58,336 nt of DNA from Pseudanabaena mucicola FACHB-723 (GCF_014696385.1 NZ_JACJQB010000022.1:1-58336), one strand, 5' to 3'; positions 1-8,868 are shown, counted from the stretch's first letter. Translations and numbers: made by a program. Notes: generated by a model from the letters alone, not told the origin.

Positions 1-61
1 TATTTTTTCCTAGACATTTTGTCATTTTGCTTTTTTTCTACTTTCTCCCCTGAGTTTTATT

Positions 62-634
62 TTGTTCTCTTCCTTAATATTTATTTTACAAATACCTTCT
101 AATAATGATCAAGCTCCTCATGAAATATTAGTGACAGGATTGATTCATAAAGAAGCATACTTTTTAGTCCCAGCGCTGCAATCAATATTTGATGGATATT
201 CCATCCAGCCGCTTTACAAAGACAGCGAATTACTACTTGAAAATATTTATCTCGAAATGTCTCAAGATCTATGTTCAAACGCTGATTTACAAGCTAACTT
301 TGTAATCGCTTGTTCGCGCATTAATCATTGTAGCGGACTAGATTTTAGTGGGATAGATAAACTCAAAGATAGCTGGATAAATGAATTTCAAAATGCTAAA
401 GATGAGAATAGAAAACATGAACTAATTTTTAGTTTGCTAACTATCCGAAAAGTGAAAAAAGAATATTGGGAGCAAGTGCAACCAAGAGATGAATGGAGTA
501 GAGATATTTCTGATTATAGAGATCAACTCTCACTAGAAATTGCTAGAGAATTCTATGCAAAACAAACTGATGATGAATCTGCGGCGAAATATCATATTCC
601 CTACTTTTTCAAAATGTTGCGTAAATTTGCTTGA
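62..634 (+). CDS. Hypothetical protein, possibly the remainder of a longer gene
   Basis: I do not recognise this 190-residue protein. The frame is closed upstream by a stop at 11-13, so translation cannot begin before about base 14. The only early start is TTG at 62; the first internal ATG would remove about a third of the protein. The first residues are hydrophobic, the rest is acidic and mainly helical in composition, with a WEQVQPRDEW segment about two thirds along. No nucleotide-binding or catalytic motif is visible. The stretch is AT-rich and has no HIP1 site, unlike its neighbours, and a second ORF remnant follows at once. This suggests decaying or acquired sequence. It could equally be a normal small unknown gene with a TTG start. 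Confidence 0.4.
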   Translation: MFSSLIFILQIPSNNDQAPHEILVTGLIHKEAYFLVPALQSIFDGYSIQPLYKDSELLLENIYLEMSQDLCSNADLQANFVIACSRINHCSGLDFSGIDKLKDSWINEFQNAKDENRKHELIFSLLTIRKVKKEYWEQVQPRDEWSRDISDYRDQLSLEIAREFYAKQTDDESAAKYHIPYFFKMLRKFA

Positions 635-677
635 TGGGTAGACCATAGGCTTTAAGAACTACCTAGCGACAGCAATC

Positions 678-785
678 ATGAGCAAGGCATTGGAAGAATA
701 TGCGCGTAGTTCAGAAGCGGCACAGAAGTATCTGAAAGGGAAGGAAATCAAAAAAAAGTTATCGCAGTTACCGAAAAGTTGGTGA
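678..785 (+). pseudogene. Short ORF remnant, 35 codons
   Basis: A 35-codon ORF starting MSKALEEYARSSEAAQ and ending QLPKSW. The frame stays open upstream to a stop at 639-641. The composition is that of a helical, lysine-rich protein C-terminus, which looks like the tail of a lost gene rather than random sequence. No clear ribosome binding site precedes it. I cannot assign a parent family. Confidence 0.2.
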
Positions 786-975
786 ATTTTGTAGTTGTCT
801 AACTTGATTGAATAAGTTTCGTTACATTACGTTGGCGCACCTTGTTCAACTTGACAGTCAAAAATACAGCGCTTGGCTCTATATTTAGCGTTTATTTTTC
901 ACAACCCTTAGAATTTACATCAAGCCCTTGATGTGTTCGGCTTATAGCATTATCGACTGACAAGTTTGAAAAAAC

Positions 976-1006
976 TTGCAAATTTTGCTAACAGTCATGT
1001 TATGAT
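976..1006 (+). promoter_or_regulatory. Likely promoter of tRNA-Pro
   Basis: An extended -10 box (TGT followed by TATGAT, 1001-1006) lies about 20 bases before the tRNA. A TTGCAA hexamer at 976-981 is a possible -35 box with a long spacer of 19. The extended -10 is the stronger part of the evidence. Confidence 0.45.
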
Positions 1007-1027
1007 AGGAAAGCATCAAAAATGCAA

Positions 1028-1101
1028 CGGGATGTAGCGCAGCTTGGTAGCGCACCACTTTGGGGTAGTGGGGGTCTTGGGTTCAAATCCCAACATTCCG
1101 A
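1028..1101 (+). tRNA. tRNA-Pro (anticodon TGG)
   Basis: The sequence folds as a standard cloverleaf. The 7-bp acceptor stem pairs CGGGATG with CATTCCG (one G-T pair), followed by discriminator A at 1101. The anticodon arm reads CCACT-TTGGGGT-AGTGG, giving anticodon TGG. The T arm has the expected GGTTCAAATCC loop. CCA is not encoded. A single tRNA unit, apparently transcribed alone. Confidence 0.95.
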
Positions 1102-1329
1102 TTAGTTATAGGGTCTACATCTTTTAGATATAGAGCCTTTTAATAAAAAATTCAATAAGCCGCTATCTTTCTTTTCTATTCAACTGAAGAGAGATTTTTT
1201 TTGCAACCATGGGCGCTTTACAAAATATAAGCTTGGGGTAATCGAATGGGCTTTCCTTTCTTGAATAGAGAACGCAAAGGTTTATAGCAAACCCAAACTT
1301 TATATTTTTCTATTGTGCTGTTTAGCTAA

Positions 1330-1401
1330 TCCAAGGTGTCGGAATCGAACCGACATATCAACGATTATGAGTCGTTTGCTTTACCAGTCAGCCAACCTTG
1401 G
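1330..1401 (-). tRNA. tRNA with CAT anticodon, most likely tRNA-Ile2 (lysidine type)
   Basis: On the minus strand the ends pair perfectly over 7 bp (CCAAGGT with ACCTTGG), with discriminator A at 1330. The anticodon loop is CTCATAA, anticodon CAT. CAT occurs in initiator Met, elongator Met and the isoleucine tRNA whose C34 is changed to lysidine by TilS. The D arm (GGCTGACTGGTAAAGC) resembles the plastid trnI-CAU gene, which also has GGCTGA-TGGTTAAAGC, more than either methionine tRNA. The Ile2 identity is therefore inferred from similarity. CCA is not encoded. Confidence 0.85.
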
Positions 1402-1421
1402 TCATATTGTGATTATAGACG

Positions 1422-1454
1422 TAAGTATTATATGCTATCAACAAGCCACCTTGT
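1422..1454 (-). promoter_or_regulatory. Candidate -10 boxes for the CAT tRNA
   Basis: Reading the minus strand, two TATAAT hexamers (1442-1437 and 1427-1422) lie 20-40 bases upstream of the tRNA. A TTGTTG hexamer (1454-1449) is nearby but is not ideally spaced from either. Either -10 box could serve the tRNA. The assignment is tentative. Confidence 0.35.
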
Positions 1455-1493
1455 AGATTGCCTGATAGCAATTATTAGCTAAATAAGTTTCTA

Positions 1494-2267
1494 ATGGCAA
1501 CACCTAAAGCAGAAAGATCTCCCCGCAGGAAAAAAAAGCCACCTAAAAAATTTAGGCTTGGCTACAGTTTATTAGTGCTATTAGCAATGTTATGTGTCGG
1601 TGCAACTGCGGGTATAGTTGCCTACAGTTTTGGCAAACAAGCACTTGAAGGTGTCAAGCCAGCTCCAGCAGGTGTAAAACTACCAAATCCCACACCGATC
1701 GCAAATCCTAATTCTTCCCCTAAAACATCTCCCAAACCATCACCAAGCAATCAACCCACCTCTAGTAATTCATTTCTGTTAGACGAGTCGCAAGCCATTG
1801 ACGCAATGAAATTGCGATCGCAGCAAGAGTTAGGCGGGTTGACCAGACCAGCTTTCGTTGCCAAGGCAAATATTAGCGATCGCAAGCGCATTGCTGCGAA
1901 AGTTGATCGCGCCTATGCATCCATGCGTGACCCCCTCGCCATTTCTGCTAATGCAGATGAAAGAATTGCGAATCGGATTGCAGCATTAAGGCAGAGGGTA
2001 TACAGCAGCAGTCAAGTTTATAACCGCAATTTTGAGCAACCAATTGCTAGCAATGACAGCAACGCATCTCTTACATCAGCAGCTTTATCAACGCCATCTA
2101 CATCAATGCAGATGACCCCTATGGTTAGTAGGTGGCAAGAACAAACTGAAGCTTCTCCGAATCAAGTCACAATTGAAGTATTAGAAATAGTGCCATCGTC
2201 ACCCAATGGAAGCTTCTTTATCGCTGAGCCACAACCCAGCAGACCTATAGAAACCAATCGACGCTAA
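1494..2267 (+). CDS. Membrane-anchored hypothetical protein
   Basis: A 257-residue protein of no family I can name. Residues 1-20 are strongly basic (RRKKKPPKK). One hydrophobic helix follows at about 22-45, then a Pro/Ser/Thr-rich linker (about 55-93). The linker leads to a domain with many Ala, Arg and Ile residues (about 95-175) and a low-complexity Ser/Thr/Pro tail. This is the architecture of a single-pass protein with a basic cytoplasmic end and its body outside or in the periplasm, on the positive-inside rule. It is read alone and converges on the LysM gene 21 bases away, with no strong hairpin between. Confidence 0.75.
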   Translation: MATPKAERSPRRKKKPPKKFRLGYSLLVLLAMLCVGATAGIVAYSFGKQALEGVKPAPAGVKLPNPTPIANPNSSPKTSPKPSPSNQPTSSNSFLLDESQAIDAMKLRSQQELGGLTRPAFVAKANISDRKRIAAKVDRAYASMRDPLAISANADERIANRIAALRQRVYSSSQVYNRNFEQPIASNDSNASLTSAALSTPSTSMQMTPMVSRWQEQTEASPNQVTIEVLEIVPSSPNGSFFIAEPQPSRPIETNRR

Positions 2268-2288
2268 TAGCAAAGGCAGAAAATAGTC

Positions 2289-3446
2289 TTATTTTGCTCT
2301 AAGTTGACGATTAGAACGAAAAGAAAATTTTTGTGCAGCTAGATTGCCAGATACAACAGCTTGTCTAGATAATTCACCACGTTCCTGAGATTTAGTCATG
2401 GCACTTGCGCCGCCAAAGGTTGCCCGAACAGCTAAATAGTTTTGAATAATTAATAACTCATAATCAGCAGAGCTTTGAGTAATTTGGGCAGGGGTTAAAC
2501 GCGATCGCGAAATTGCCTCAGCCACACAGGGCAGAACATGGCTAGGACGGTTGACGTGATGATCGAGCAGTAGCGCCACCGCAAATTCCGAGTTTAAGAT
2601 CTGTGACAAGGCAAATCCTTGCAAAGTTGGCGTGGGGGTAAAGTAAAAGCGATCTAAACGGGAAATGGCGTGGAGTACCTGCACTGATTGCACCAACGCA
2701 TCCATGCCTGCGATCGCAAATCGCAATGCCCATAGGGGCTGACGCATCAGATTTTTGTCGGCGGCATTAACCAGACGATTGCCATTGAGGGATAACCAAC
2801 CTGTAACCCCATCTAAAGAAGTGGCATCAAGCCCAAATTGACCAAAATAATATTGAAATTCCGACGGATAAAGCCTTTTTAAATTTGTCAACAAAGCAGG
2901 TAACTCTCCCTGTTGTCCTGCTGTTCCTAAAGTCCATTGAAAGATCCCAAAGCTCAAATACTGACTATCCCAAGTGTTAATCGCATCAAGGCTACCTTCA
3001 TTAGCGGATGTAACTAGCATCACTTTAATTTCCGAACTACTGAGTTGTAACTGTTGCAATAGCCCTGACCCATAGGCGATAAAGTCGCGTAGTTTAAAAA
3101 TACCTACCCGAAACAAGCCGAGATCTCTTGTTTTCGCAAATGCTTCCTGCTGACCTGTATTTGACAGCTTAGCAATCACATCGCTACCAACAGTTGTAAA
3201 AGAGATGGCAATTTTATTGGGTGGATAAACTCCTTGCAAGGTATTCCTCACCATCACCACTTCAGATTTAGGCGGATTAGGTAGATTTGCCGCGCTTGGA
3301 ATTAATAGTCTTTGTCCGATTTGCAAACTTGAAGGATTGGTAATGTTGTTGAGACGGGCAATTTCGCGCCAATCACCATTTGCACCCAAAAAACGTTTTG
3401 CGATCGCAGATAGTGTATCTCCAGCTTTAACAATATATTCCTGCAT
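2289..3446 (-). CDS. LysM domain protein with lysozyme-like C-terminal region
   Basis: The first 50 residues form one LysM module (YIVKAGDTLSAIAKRF at the start, GQRLLIP at the end), which binds peptidoglycan. A short linker leads to about 320 residues that include TSANEGSLDAINTWDSQYLS followed by FGIFQW. A Glu followed by a Ser-Phe-Gly-x-x-Gln segment is reminiscent of lysozyme-superfamily hydrolases, so cell-wall cleavage is plausible but inferred. I chose ATG at 3446 because the frame further upstream overlaps the SDR gene and the ATG leaves a 7-base gap after that gene's stop. The two genes are probably co-transcribed. There is no classical signal peptide before LysM, so export is unexplained. 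Confidence 0.8.
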   Translation of the reverse strand: MQEYIVKAGDTLSAIAKRFLGANGDWREIARLNNITNPSSLQIGQRLLIPSAANLPNPPKSEVVMVRNTLQGVYPPNKIAISFTTVGSDVIAKLSNTGQQEAFAKTRDLGLFRVGIFKLRDFIAYGSGLLQQLQLSSSEIKVMLVTSANEGSLDAINTWDSQYLSFGIFQWTLGTAGQQGELPALLTNLKRLYPSEFQYYFGQFGLDATSLDGVTGWLSLNGNRLVNAADKNLMRQPLWALRFAIAGMDALVQSVQVLHAISRLDRFYFTPTPTLQGFALSQILNSEFAVALLLDHHVNRPSHVLPCVAEAISRSRLTPAQITQSSADYELLIIQNYLAVRATFGGASAMTKSQERGELSRQAVVSGNLAAQKFSFRSNRQLRAK

Positions 3447-3453
3447 AGCTATC

Positions 3454-4131
3454 TCACAACTCGAACGCCTCAAACTCTAATGGCTTAAACAGCATATTAC
3501 GATCAACTGCTGAAAAGACTTTATTACTCGCCTTGTCAGAATTGATGCAATCGCAAACTAGTTTTGCGACATCAGCACGATGAATGATTCCTGCAACCGT
3601 AGGATCTTCCGTCAGCACAGCATTTCCTGTGGCAACTTCGGACTTCAATCCCCCAGGACGAATAATCGTGTAGGCTAAGCCACTGGCAACTAGATGTTGT
3701 TCAGCTTTTTCTTTTTCTTTGAGAATTGCGCCCAAGGTCTGCAATACCTGCGGAGCAATCGCCACCACACTATTGCCACTACCAATCGAAGACACCAAAA
3801 TAAATTTTTTGACTCCTGCCTTAACCGCAGCATCAATCAGATTTTTATTGCCTTCACAGTCGGCTCGTTCACTGCGATCGCTCGGTAATCCGCCCATAGT
3901 CGTAATCACTATATCGATTGCACTTTTCTGTAACATTGCCGCTTCAATATCTGCATAGTTCAAGGCATCTCCCAACAACACCTTTGCACCCAAAGCTTCT
4001 AGTTCAACGGTATAGGTAGGATTTCGCATGAGAACTGTGAGGCTTACAGATGGTGGCTCATGTTCTAGTAACAGTTTGGCAATCTCGCGCCCAACGCCAC
4101 GGCTCGCACCTGCTAAAAAAATATTTTGCAT
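3454..4131 (-). CDS. NAD(P)-binding atypical short-chain dehydrogenase (NmrA/SDR5-like)
   Basis: A 225-residue Rossmann protein. The dinucleotide motif GASRGVGREIA is at residues 8-18. Downstream are the DALNYADIEAA segment (typical of sugar-epimerase-like SDRs), a KFILVSSIGSG strand and YTIIRPGGL. The last includes a Tyr-x-x-x-Arg-Pro-Gly-Gly arrangement seen in atypical SDRs that bind NAD(P)H without a proven reaction. It overlaps no neighbour and is followed 7 bases later by the LysM gene, so the two likely form one transcript. Substrate unknown. Confidence 0.85.
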   Translation of the reverse strand: MQNIFLAGASRGVGREIAKLLLEHEPPSVSLTVLMRNPTYTVELEALGAKVLLGDALNYADIEAAMLQKSAIDIVITTMGGLPSDRSERADCEGNKNLIDAAVKAGVKKFILVSSIGSGNSVVAIAPQVLQTLGAILKEKEKAEQHLVASGLAYTIIRPGGLKSEVATGNAVLTEDPTVAGIIHRADVAKLVCDCINSDKASNKVFSAVDRNMLFKPLEFEAFEL

Positions 4132-4165
4132 AAACTCACATACATTATTTGACTTGCGTGGGCAT

Positions 4166-4214
4166 AAAAAGATAAATAGAGGGGGCGCAAAGCACCCCCT
4201 CTATTTATCTTTTT
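4166..4214. terminator. 20-bp perfect palindrome, terminator of map
   Basis: Arms 4166-4185 and 4195-4214 are exact reverse complements. A loop region CGCAAAGCA separates them; inside it GC-AAA-GC can pair two further bases. The A-tract on one arm gives a T-tract after the stem in both directions. It lies just beyond the map stop codon (minus strand) and before the SDR gene. Confidence 0.8.
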
Positions 4215-4223
4215 ATTATGTAA

Positions 4224-5069
4224 TTAAACTTTGCTGCGATCGGTAAAAATCTCGTAACCAGTCTCAGTAACCAACACAGTATGCTCAAACTGTGCCGAAA
4301 GTTGATTGTCAACGGTTACCGCTGTCCACTTATCAGCCAAGACCCTGACTCGCTTAGAACCAGCATTCAAAATAGGCTCAATCGCCAAGGTCATCCCGGG
4401 GCGAAAACGAACATTGGGCAACTGATGGGTACGGAAATTAAATACCGAAGGCTCTTCGTGCAGATTCCGACCTACCCCATGCCCAGTAAAATCTTCGACA
4501 ATCGCAAAACCATTTGACTTTACATGATCCTCGATTGCCCCAGCCAAATCGAGCATACAATTACCGGGCTTAACCTGCTCAATCCCCTTATACAGAGCTT
4601 CTTCGGCGACACGTATTAACTTAGCTGCCTTCTCACTCACATTACCCACCGCAATCGTGATGCAAGAATCACCGTGAAAACCGTTTTTAAAAGCACCAGT
4701 ATCAATCTTGACCACATCACCGAGCTTAATCACCTTTCTAGCATTAGGTATGCCATGTACTACTTCATTATTAATGCTAGAGCAAATACTGGCAGGAAAA
4801 CCACAATAACCCTTAAAGCTAGGGACAGCACCCATCTCACGAATTCTTTTTTCTGCATGGGCATCCAGATCTAGAGTGGTCATCCCCGGAGCAATAATCT
4901 CCGAAATTTCCTTGAGTACAGTGGCGACAATCCGCGACGATTCACGCATGTAGTCCAACTCACGCTGAGACTTAATTTCAATACCTTTTGTTTGCTTAGG
5001 AGTCGATTGCTTAGCAGGTTTTTTGCTTTCTGCGCTCGGTTTAGATCGCAGGGCACTGAGAATATTCAT
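4224..5069 (-). CDS. map: Methionine aminopeptidase, type I
   Basis: Removes the initiator methionine from new proteins. All type I residues are present in this 281-residue protein: His105 (VVHGIPN), the five metal ligands Asp123 (KIDTG), Asp134 (HGDS), His197 (GHGVG), Glu231 (IEP) and Glu262 (FEHT). The first 30 residues (Lys/Ser/Pro-rich) are an N-terminal extension before the catalytic fold, as in several cyanobacterial paralogues; cyanobacteria usually carry more than one map gene. It is transcribed away from pilT, with a promoter in the 155-base gap, and ends in a strong palindrome. Confidence 0.95.
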   Translation of the reverse strand: MNILSALRSKPSAESKKPAKQSTPKQTKGIEIKSQRELDYMRESSRIVATVLKEISEIIAPGMTTLDLDAHAEKRIREMGAVPSFKGYCGFPASICSSINNEVVHGIPNARKVIKLGDVVKIDTGAFKNGFHGDSCITIAVGNVSEKAAKLIRVAEEALYKGIEQVKPGNCMLDLAGAIEDHVKSNGFAIVEDFTGHGVGRNLHEEPSVFNFRTHQLPNVRFRPGMTLAIEPILNAGSKRVRVLADKWTAVTVDNQLSAQFEHTVLVTETGYEIFTDRSKV

Positions 5070-5224
5070 TAATTATTTGAGGGATAGTATTTACAAGGGC
5101 TAATATATTTTTAGCCTATTAAGTAACAGGATTGGTTATTTTTAGGTCAAATAGCAGAATTGACACAGCAAAAAGCTCCTCATCAAACTCAATCCCTAAC
5201 TACAGCAATTTTCGAGGTTCAACT

Positions 5225-6685
5225 ATGACGCAATCTGGGATACCTCCCTCACAGCCAAATTCCTCTGGTGGCGGTGTGCCACAAGCCCCCCGCACAAATC
5301 CTGCTGCACCGCCACCTGCCCAGCAACGTGTTGCACCTCCTCCTGCCAATCCGCAAGCTCCTCCAAACCCACAAGCCCAAGCTGCTGCACAGGCAAGGAC
5401 AATGAGTCCTGCCCAACAACAAGCCATGCAGCAAGCCAAAATGAAACAGGCACAAGAGGCACGGGCTGCCGCCGCCGCACGGCAAGCTCAATTATCAATT
5501 CCTACGGATACACAAATTACGAGTGTGCCACCACCACCAAATCCTCGCCCTCCTATCCGTCCAGGTCCGCCACCAAACTTGCCAGGGATTGGTGTTCCCG
5601 CAATTTTACAACGCAGTTCTGGTCAACCCACCCTTGCCCAAATTGTCAGAGATGCCCATGAGCAAGGATGCTCCGATATTCATGCGGGCGTGAATGAGCC
5701 AATTAGATTTCGTAGTCGAGGGTTGATGGTGACACAGGAGCAATATCCTGTGCCAGACAAACCAACCTTTGACACTTGGTTGACGGAAATTATGGATGAG
5801 AAACAAATCCAGCAATTTCGCGACACCCTAGAGTTTGACGGTGCAACTCAGTACGAATTTGCCCGTTGTCGAATCAATATTTTTGATTCGTTACGCGGAG
5901 CAGCGATGGTGTTGCGACTAATTCCCCTCAAGATTTTGTCGATCGATCAGCTTGGCTTACCAGAGGTATTCCGCGAACTTTGCTATACCCACAAAGGTTT
6001 GATTTTGGTCACTGGCCCAACAGGTTCAGGTAAATCGACAACCTTGGCAGCGATGGTGGACTTCATCAACTCGGAGATGCAGAAACACTTAATTTCCATC
6101 GAAGATCCGATTGAATTTGTCCACCAAAGTAAAAAAGCACTCATCAAACAACGGGAAGTTGGTATCCATACTCTCAAGTTTGATAATGCTCTTAAAGCAG
6201 CGCTGCGCGAAGATCCTGATATCATCCTAATTGGGGAAATGCGCGACAAGGAAACCGTGAATACGGCTCTCAAAGCGGCTCAAACTGGTCACTTGGTCTT
6301 TGGAACTCTACACACCAATAGCGCGGTTAAGACGATTGAACGTATTCTCAATCTCTATGAACCTGAACAGCAGGGGCCAATGCGGATTCAGGTTGCCGAG
6401 TCATTGGTGGGTGTTATCGCGCAGTCATTGGTGCGAACCACTGATGGTAAGCGAGCCGCAGTCCATGAAATCATGATCAACACTGATGCAGTTCGTGACT
6501 ATATCAAGCGTGGTGATGTAGATGAAATTGAGGCGATCATTCCTAAATGTACCTATGAGGGCATGGTCAATATGAATCAATCTCTCTATAAGCTCTATGA
6601 GGATGGTCGCATTACTGAAGAGACAGCAGTAGAGAACTCTCCTAAGCCCAATGAAATGGCACAAATGCTACGTGGTCGGATGTAA
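5225..6685 (+). CDS. pilT: PilT-type pilus retraction ATPase with long Pro/Gln-rich N-terminus
   Basis: Hexameric ATPase that disassembles type IV pili and drives twitching motility and phototaxis. Residues 1 to about 130 are a low-complexity Pro/Gln/Ala-rich extension. The PilT core follows: SDIHAGVNEPIRFR (about 150), Walker A GPTGSGKST (264-272), the Asp box, Walker B (LREDPDIILIGEMRD) and the His box (TGHLVFGTLHTNSA). I chose ATG at 5225; the frame is open 93 bases further up, but only from a TTG. Cyanobacteria have several PilT proteins. The extension and the location away from pilB/pilC suggest an accessory PilT2-like copy rather than the main retraction motor, which is an inference. 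Confidence 0.92.
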   Translation: MTQSGIPPSQPNSSGGGVPQAPRTNPAAPPPAQQRVAPPPANPQAPPNPQAQAAAQARTMSPAQQQAMQQAKMKQAQEARAAAAARQAQLSIPTDTQITSVPPPPNPRPPIRPGPPPNLPGIGVPAILQRSSGQPTLAQIVRDAHEQGCSDIHAGVNEPIRFRSRGLMVTQEQYPVPDKPTFDTWLTEIMDEKQIQQFRDTLEFDGATQYEFARCRINIFDSLRGAAMVLRLIPLKILSIDQLGLPEVFRELCYTHKGLILVTGPTGSGKSTTLAAMVDFINSEMQKHLISIEDPIEFVHQSKKALIKQREVGIHTLKFDNALKAALREDPDIILIGEMRDKETVNTALKAAQTGHLVFGTLHTNSAVKTIERILNLYEPEQQGPMRIQVAESLVGVIAQSLVRTTDGKRAAVHEIMINTDAVRDYIKRGDVDEIEAIIPKCTYEGMVNMNQSLYKLYEDGRITEETAVENSPKPNEMAQMLRGRM

Positions 6686-6707
6686 ATCAAGAAGTTGTAC
6701 TTCCTAA

Positions 6708-6754
6708 AATAAAAAATTGAGCCGTCCGCTACGCGGACGGCTCAATTTTTTATT
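6708..6754. terminator. 22-bp perfect palindrome, bidirectional terminator
   Basis: Arms 6708-6729 and 6733-6754 are exact reverse complements around a TAC loop closed by CCGC/GCGG. The outer arms are A-rich and T-rich, so either strand gives a stem followed by a U-run. It separates the convergent pilT and lipoprotein genes and contains the stop codon of the latter (6750-6752). Confidence 0.85.
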
Positions 6755-7784
6755 GAAAAATATTTAAAGAGCGCTGATTACGATAATAACTACGCCATTG
6801 CCACTTGCCCACAGCATCAACACTCGGCGTAAATACATGTACATCAATGGAATTTAAGCCAATTTCCTGAACTACTATTTCGGGATAACGATCGCCATTA
6901 AGAGACTGAATACCAAATAGTGCATAGCTACTCACACTGTCATTGATATAGGATAGCGCCCTTGTGTGAGTCAAGATTGGCTCAGCTACCCAGTCATTAT
7001 CAGCAGCACGACGCAACATCACTAACATGCTATATTCCTGTCGCTTGAGGGCGGGCAGAGATAAAAATTCTTGCCATGCCTGAGTATCAAAGCCAACGGG
7101 ACGAATCGCATTATCAAGGCGCAATCCTGCAATGATTTCGGGCTGATTATCGCTGTCGAGATCGGCACAGGTTAGCGATGCGATCGCAATTTGTGATGTT
7201 GACTCTTGATTTGCGCCTAACTTTACGAATAGATTGCGAGATTTAGCCAATACAAGGGGTTGAATTTTGCTAGGGCAGTTAAAAAAGTAATTGCGATCGC
7301 CACTGGGATCAATCTGATCACTCGCCACAATTGTTAAATTTGTTTGGCGCAATATTTCAGAATCAATAGACTTTGTAGATGGATTTCCAGATTGATCTTG
7401 ATTCTTTTCTGGAGGTGTTTGCACCTTAAAGCTAGCGATCGCACCAAAGGTTTCCGAACCTTTAACTTCACTGATGGCAAATGTTCCCAATGGCTTGCCA
7501 AATTGAGTTAATGTAAAATTACTTCCCGCAGGAATAGACTTCACAACTCGATCCAAGCTTCCCAATTGCTCGACTAAATCCGATGGCACAACACCTTCGA
7601 TAGTCTTGCCATCAGGGGATGATTGCAGTAATAGGAACACAGGAATAGCTTGACTACTTGCTGTTTCTTGATTAGGTTTGGATTGATTATCGCTATTACA
7701 AGCATTAACTGCGATCGCAATTATTAGTACAGAAGCTATGGAAAGAAAGCGCTGAAATTGTTTTGTGAATTGTCTAAATAGCAT
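6750..7784 (-). CDS. Hypothetical lipoprotein
   Basis: A 344-residue protein beginning with a basic patch, a hydrophobic stretch (FLSIASVLIIAIAV) and NAC, so Cys is a plausible lipidation site. The mature part is polar, with no known enzyme motif. A segment CADLDSDNQPEIIAGLRL, and NGDRYPEIVVQ later, look like the calcium-binding DxDxxxE loops of FG-GAP/VCBS repeats, so a beta-propeller-like fold is possible. I start at ATG 7784; the frame also has TTG at 7790. It stands alone and shares a terminator with pilT. Confidence 0.7.
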   Translation of the reverse strand: MLFRQFTKQFQRFLSIASVLIIAIAVNACNSDNQSKPNQETASSQAIPVFLLLQSSPDGKTIEGVVPSDLVEQLGSLDRVVKSIPAGSNFTLTQFGKPLGTFAISEVKGSETFGAIASFKVQTPPEKNQDQSGNPSTKSIDSEILRQTNLTIVASDQIDPSGDRNYFFNCPSKIQPLVLAKSRNLFVKLGANQESTSQIAIASLTCADLDSDNQPEIIAGLRLDNAIRPVGFDTQAWQEFLSLPALKRQEYSMLVMLRRAADNDWVAEPILTHTRALSYINDSVSSYALFGIQSLNGDRYPEIVVQEIGLNSIDVHVFTPSVDAVGKWQWRSYYRNQRSLNIFQ

Positions 7785-7891
7785 TATCAAGAGCAGGCTA
7801 GCAGGATCGTTCCCATCAATAAAGCTCTAAATCTCAAAATAGATACACGCCATAGGATGATTTGTTTTGAGATAAGTAGCTCAGCAGTTAA

Positions 7892-8335
7892 TTACTTTGA
7901 TTCCATAATTTCCGCTAATCTCTCAACAGCAAGTGTTAAACGTTCTTGAGGATCTGGCTTGGTTTCTACCGCTTCAGCATTAGCCTCTGCGATCGCTTCT
8001 TCACGTTTCGCTTTGCGTTTAATTGACTCAAAGGAACGGATCATCAAGAAAATCACAAAGGCAATTACCAAGAAATTAATTACAGCAGAAATAAACAAGC
8101 CGTACTTGATTCCCTGAACTTGGAGATTTGCCAAGTCTTCAACCCTAGCGGCTTTTAGGGCTGGGTTCAAAATTACAGGCGTAATGATATCTTCAATTAA
8201 AGAGGTCACAATCTTGCCAAAAGCACCACCAATAATCACGGCGACAGCGAGATCGATGACGTTGCCCTTCAAGATAAATTCCCGAAAGTCCTTCAGAAAA
8301 CCACCGGCCGCACGTTTGCCGTTTTGTAAAGCCAT
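7892..8335 (-). CDS. mscL: Large-conductance mechanosensitive channel MscL
   Basis: Pentameric safety valve opening when membrane tension rises on osmotic downshock. The 147-residue length is normal. The N-terminal helix and TM1 signature is intact: FLKDFREFILKGNVIDLAVA followed by VIIGGAFGKIV. The second membrane helix is FISAVINFLVIAFVIFLMI. A charged cytoplasmic C-terminal helix bundle (RKAKREEAIAEANAEAVE) ends the protein. Bases just beyond the stop (7871-7892, minus orientation) resemble the conserved tail of the palindrome family. Confidence 0.97.
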   Translation of the reverse strand: MALQNGKRAAGGFLKDFREFILKGNVIDLAVAVIIGGAFGKIVTSLIEDIITPVILNPALKAARVEDLANLQVQGIKYGLFISAVINFLVIAFVIFLMIRSFESIKRKAKREEAIAEANAEAVETKPDPQERLTLAVERLAEIMESK

Positions 8336-8421
8336 AGAGATACACTCCGCAATTTTAGAGTTATTTGATTGATCGCCATAATTCTACATTGCAAAGTGCT
8401 AGCCTCAAAGCCAAAAATCAG

Positions 8422-8456
8422 AGCGTGAGTCGCCCGCGAAGTAGGCAACTCACGCT
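8422..8456. repeat. Palindrome of the dispersed hairpin family (13-bp arms)
   Basis: Arms 8422-8434 and 8444-8456 pair with one mismatch around CGCGAAGTA. It lies beyond the stop codon of the 8485-8868 gene. The inner part (TCGCCCGCGAAGTAGG) and the following CTTCTGG match the element at 40966-41002, although the outer arms are different. See findings. Confidence 0.75.
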
Positions 8457-8460
8457 TCTG

Positions 8461-8492
8461 GGTTTTAAGGTTATTTATGCTGGACTACTTAA
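8461..8492 (+). repeat. Conserved tail of the hairpin family
   Basis: GGTTTTAAGG, then TTATTTATGC, then TGGACTACTTAA. Nearly the same run follows palindromes at 15891-15924 and 41005-41037 and occurs without an obvious palindrome at 23869-23898. Here it contains the stop codon of the adjacent minus-strand gene. Confidence 0.65.
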
Positions 8493-8868
8493 TATCAGTC
8501 AGTCTAGGAAATCTAGGCATGTCTAATTTTCTGTGGCGATTAGACTTTTCATTGGTATAGAGCAAGCTTTGAGACAGCTCCTCAATCAACTCTGGCGCAT
8601 CAATGGAGTTAGTTGCTAAATCTAAAAATAGGCTTTCAATTTTTTGCATCGATTCAATTACTTGATGCTTGATCTTCATGCGATCAGCCGCCGCCCAAAA
8701 GGATTTCGATTCCTCAAATGAGCATTCTGTCATCAAAGTTTCAATTTTACTCAACAGATGATTCAGATAAAAGCTCTCTTCTTCGTACTGTTCAGAATGG
8801 CTTTTAATCAACCTTGGTTGAAAATGATGGGCATAAATTGGTGGAGTAGGAAAGGCATCACCTTGCAT
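8485..8868 (-). CDS. Hypothetical protein, paralogue of the next gene
   Basis: A 127-residue, mostly helical, soluble protein with no family I recognise. Its middle part (LMTECSFEESKSFWAAADRM) aligns without gaps to LLTCNHEEVCAFWNSLNQL in the neighbour at 8991-9359, so the two arose by duplication. Conserved positions are the Cys before E-E and the Phe-Trp pair. The last three codons and the stop lie inside a dispersed repeat tail. It could be a protein-interaction module; nothing shows a catalytic role. Confidence 0.7.
   Translation of the reverse strand: MQGDAFPTPPIYAHHFQPRLIKSHSEQYEEESFYLNHLLSKIETLMTECSFEESKSFWAAADRMKIKHQVIESMQKIESLFLDLATNSIDAPELIEELSQSLLYTNEKSNRHRKLDMPRFPRLTDIK

Larger units (their letters stand above)
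635..1027. other. Gene-poor stretch before tRNA-Pro
   Basis: Between the first ORF and the tRNA there is only the short remnant at 678-785 and the tRNA promoter near 976-1006. The remaining bases are AT-rich and hold no ORF, repeat or RNA that I can identify. Confidence 0.6.

Noticed and set aside
1330-1401. Calling the CAT tRNA initiator or elongator methionine
   Set aside because: The D arm and its GGCTGACTGGTAAAGC run match plastid trnI-CAU better than methionine tRNAs, although the anticodon alone cannot decide.
5200-5498. Three minus-strand ORFs of 79-91 codons opposite the start of pilT
   Set aside because: They mirror the Pro/Gln/Ala-rich N-terminus of PilT; their Cys/Gly/Trp-rich composition is an effect of reading repeated GCC/CCA codons backwards.
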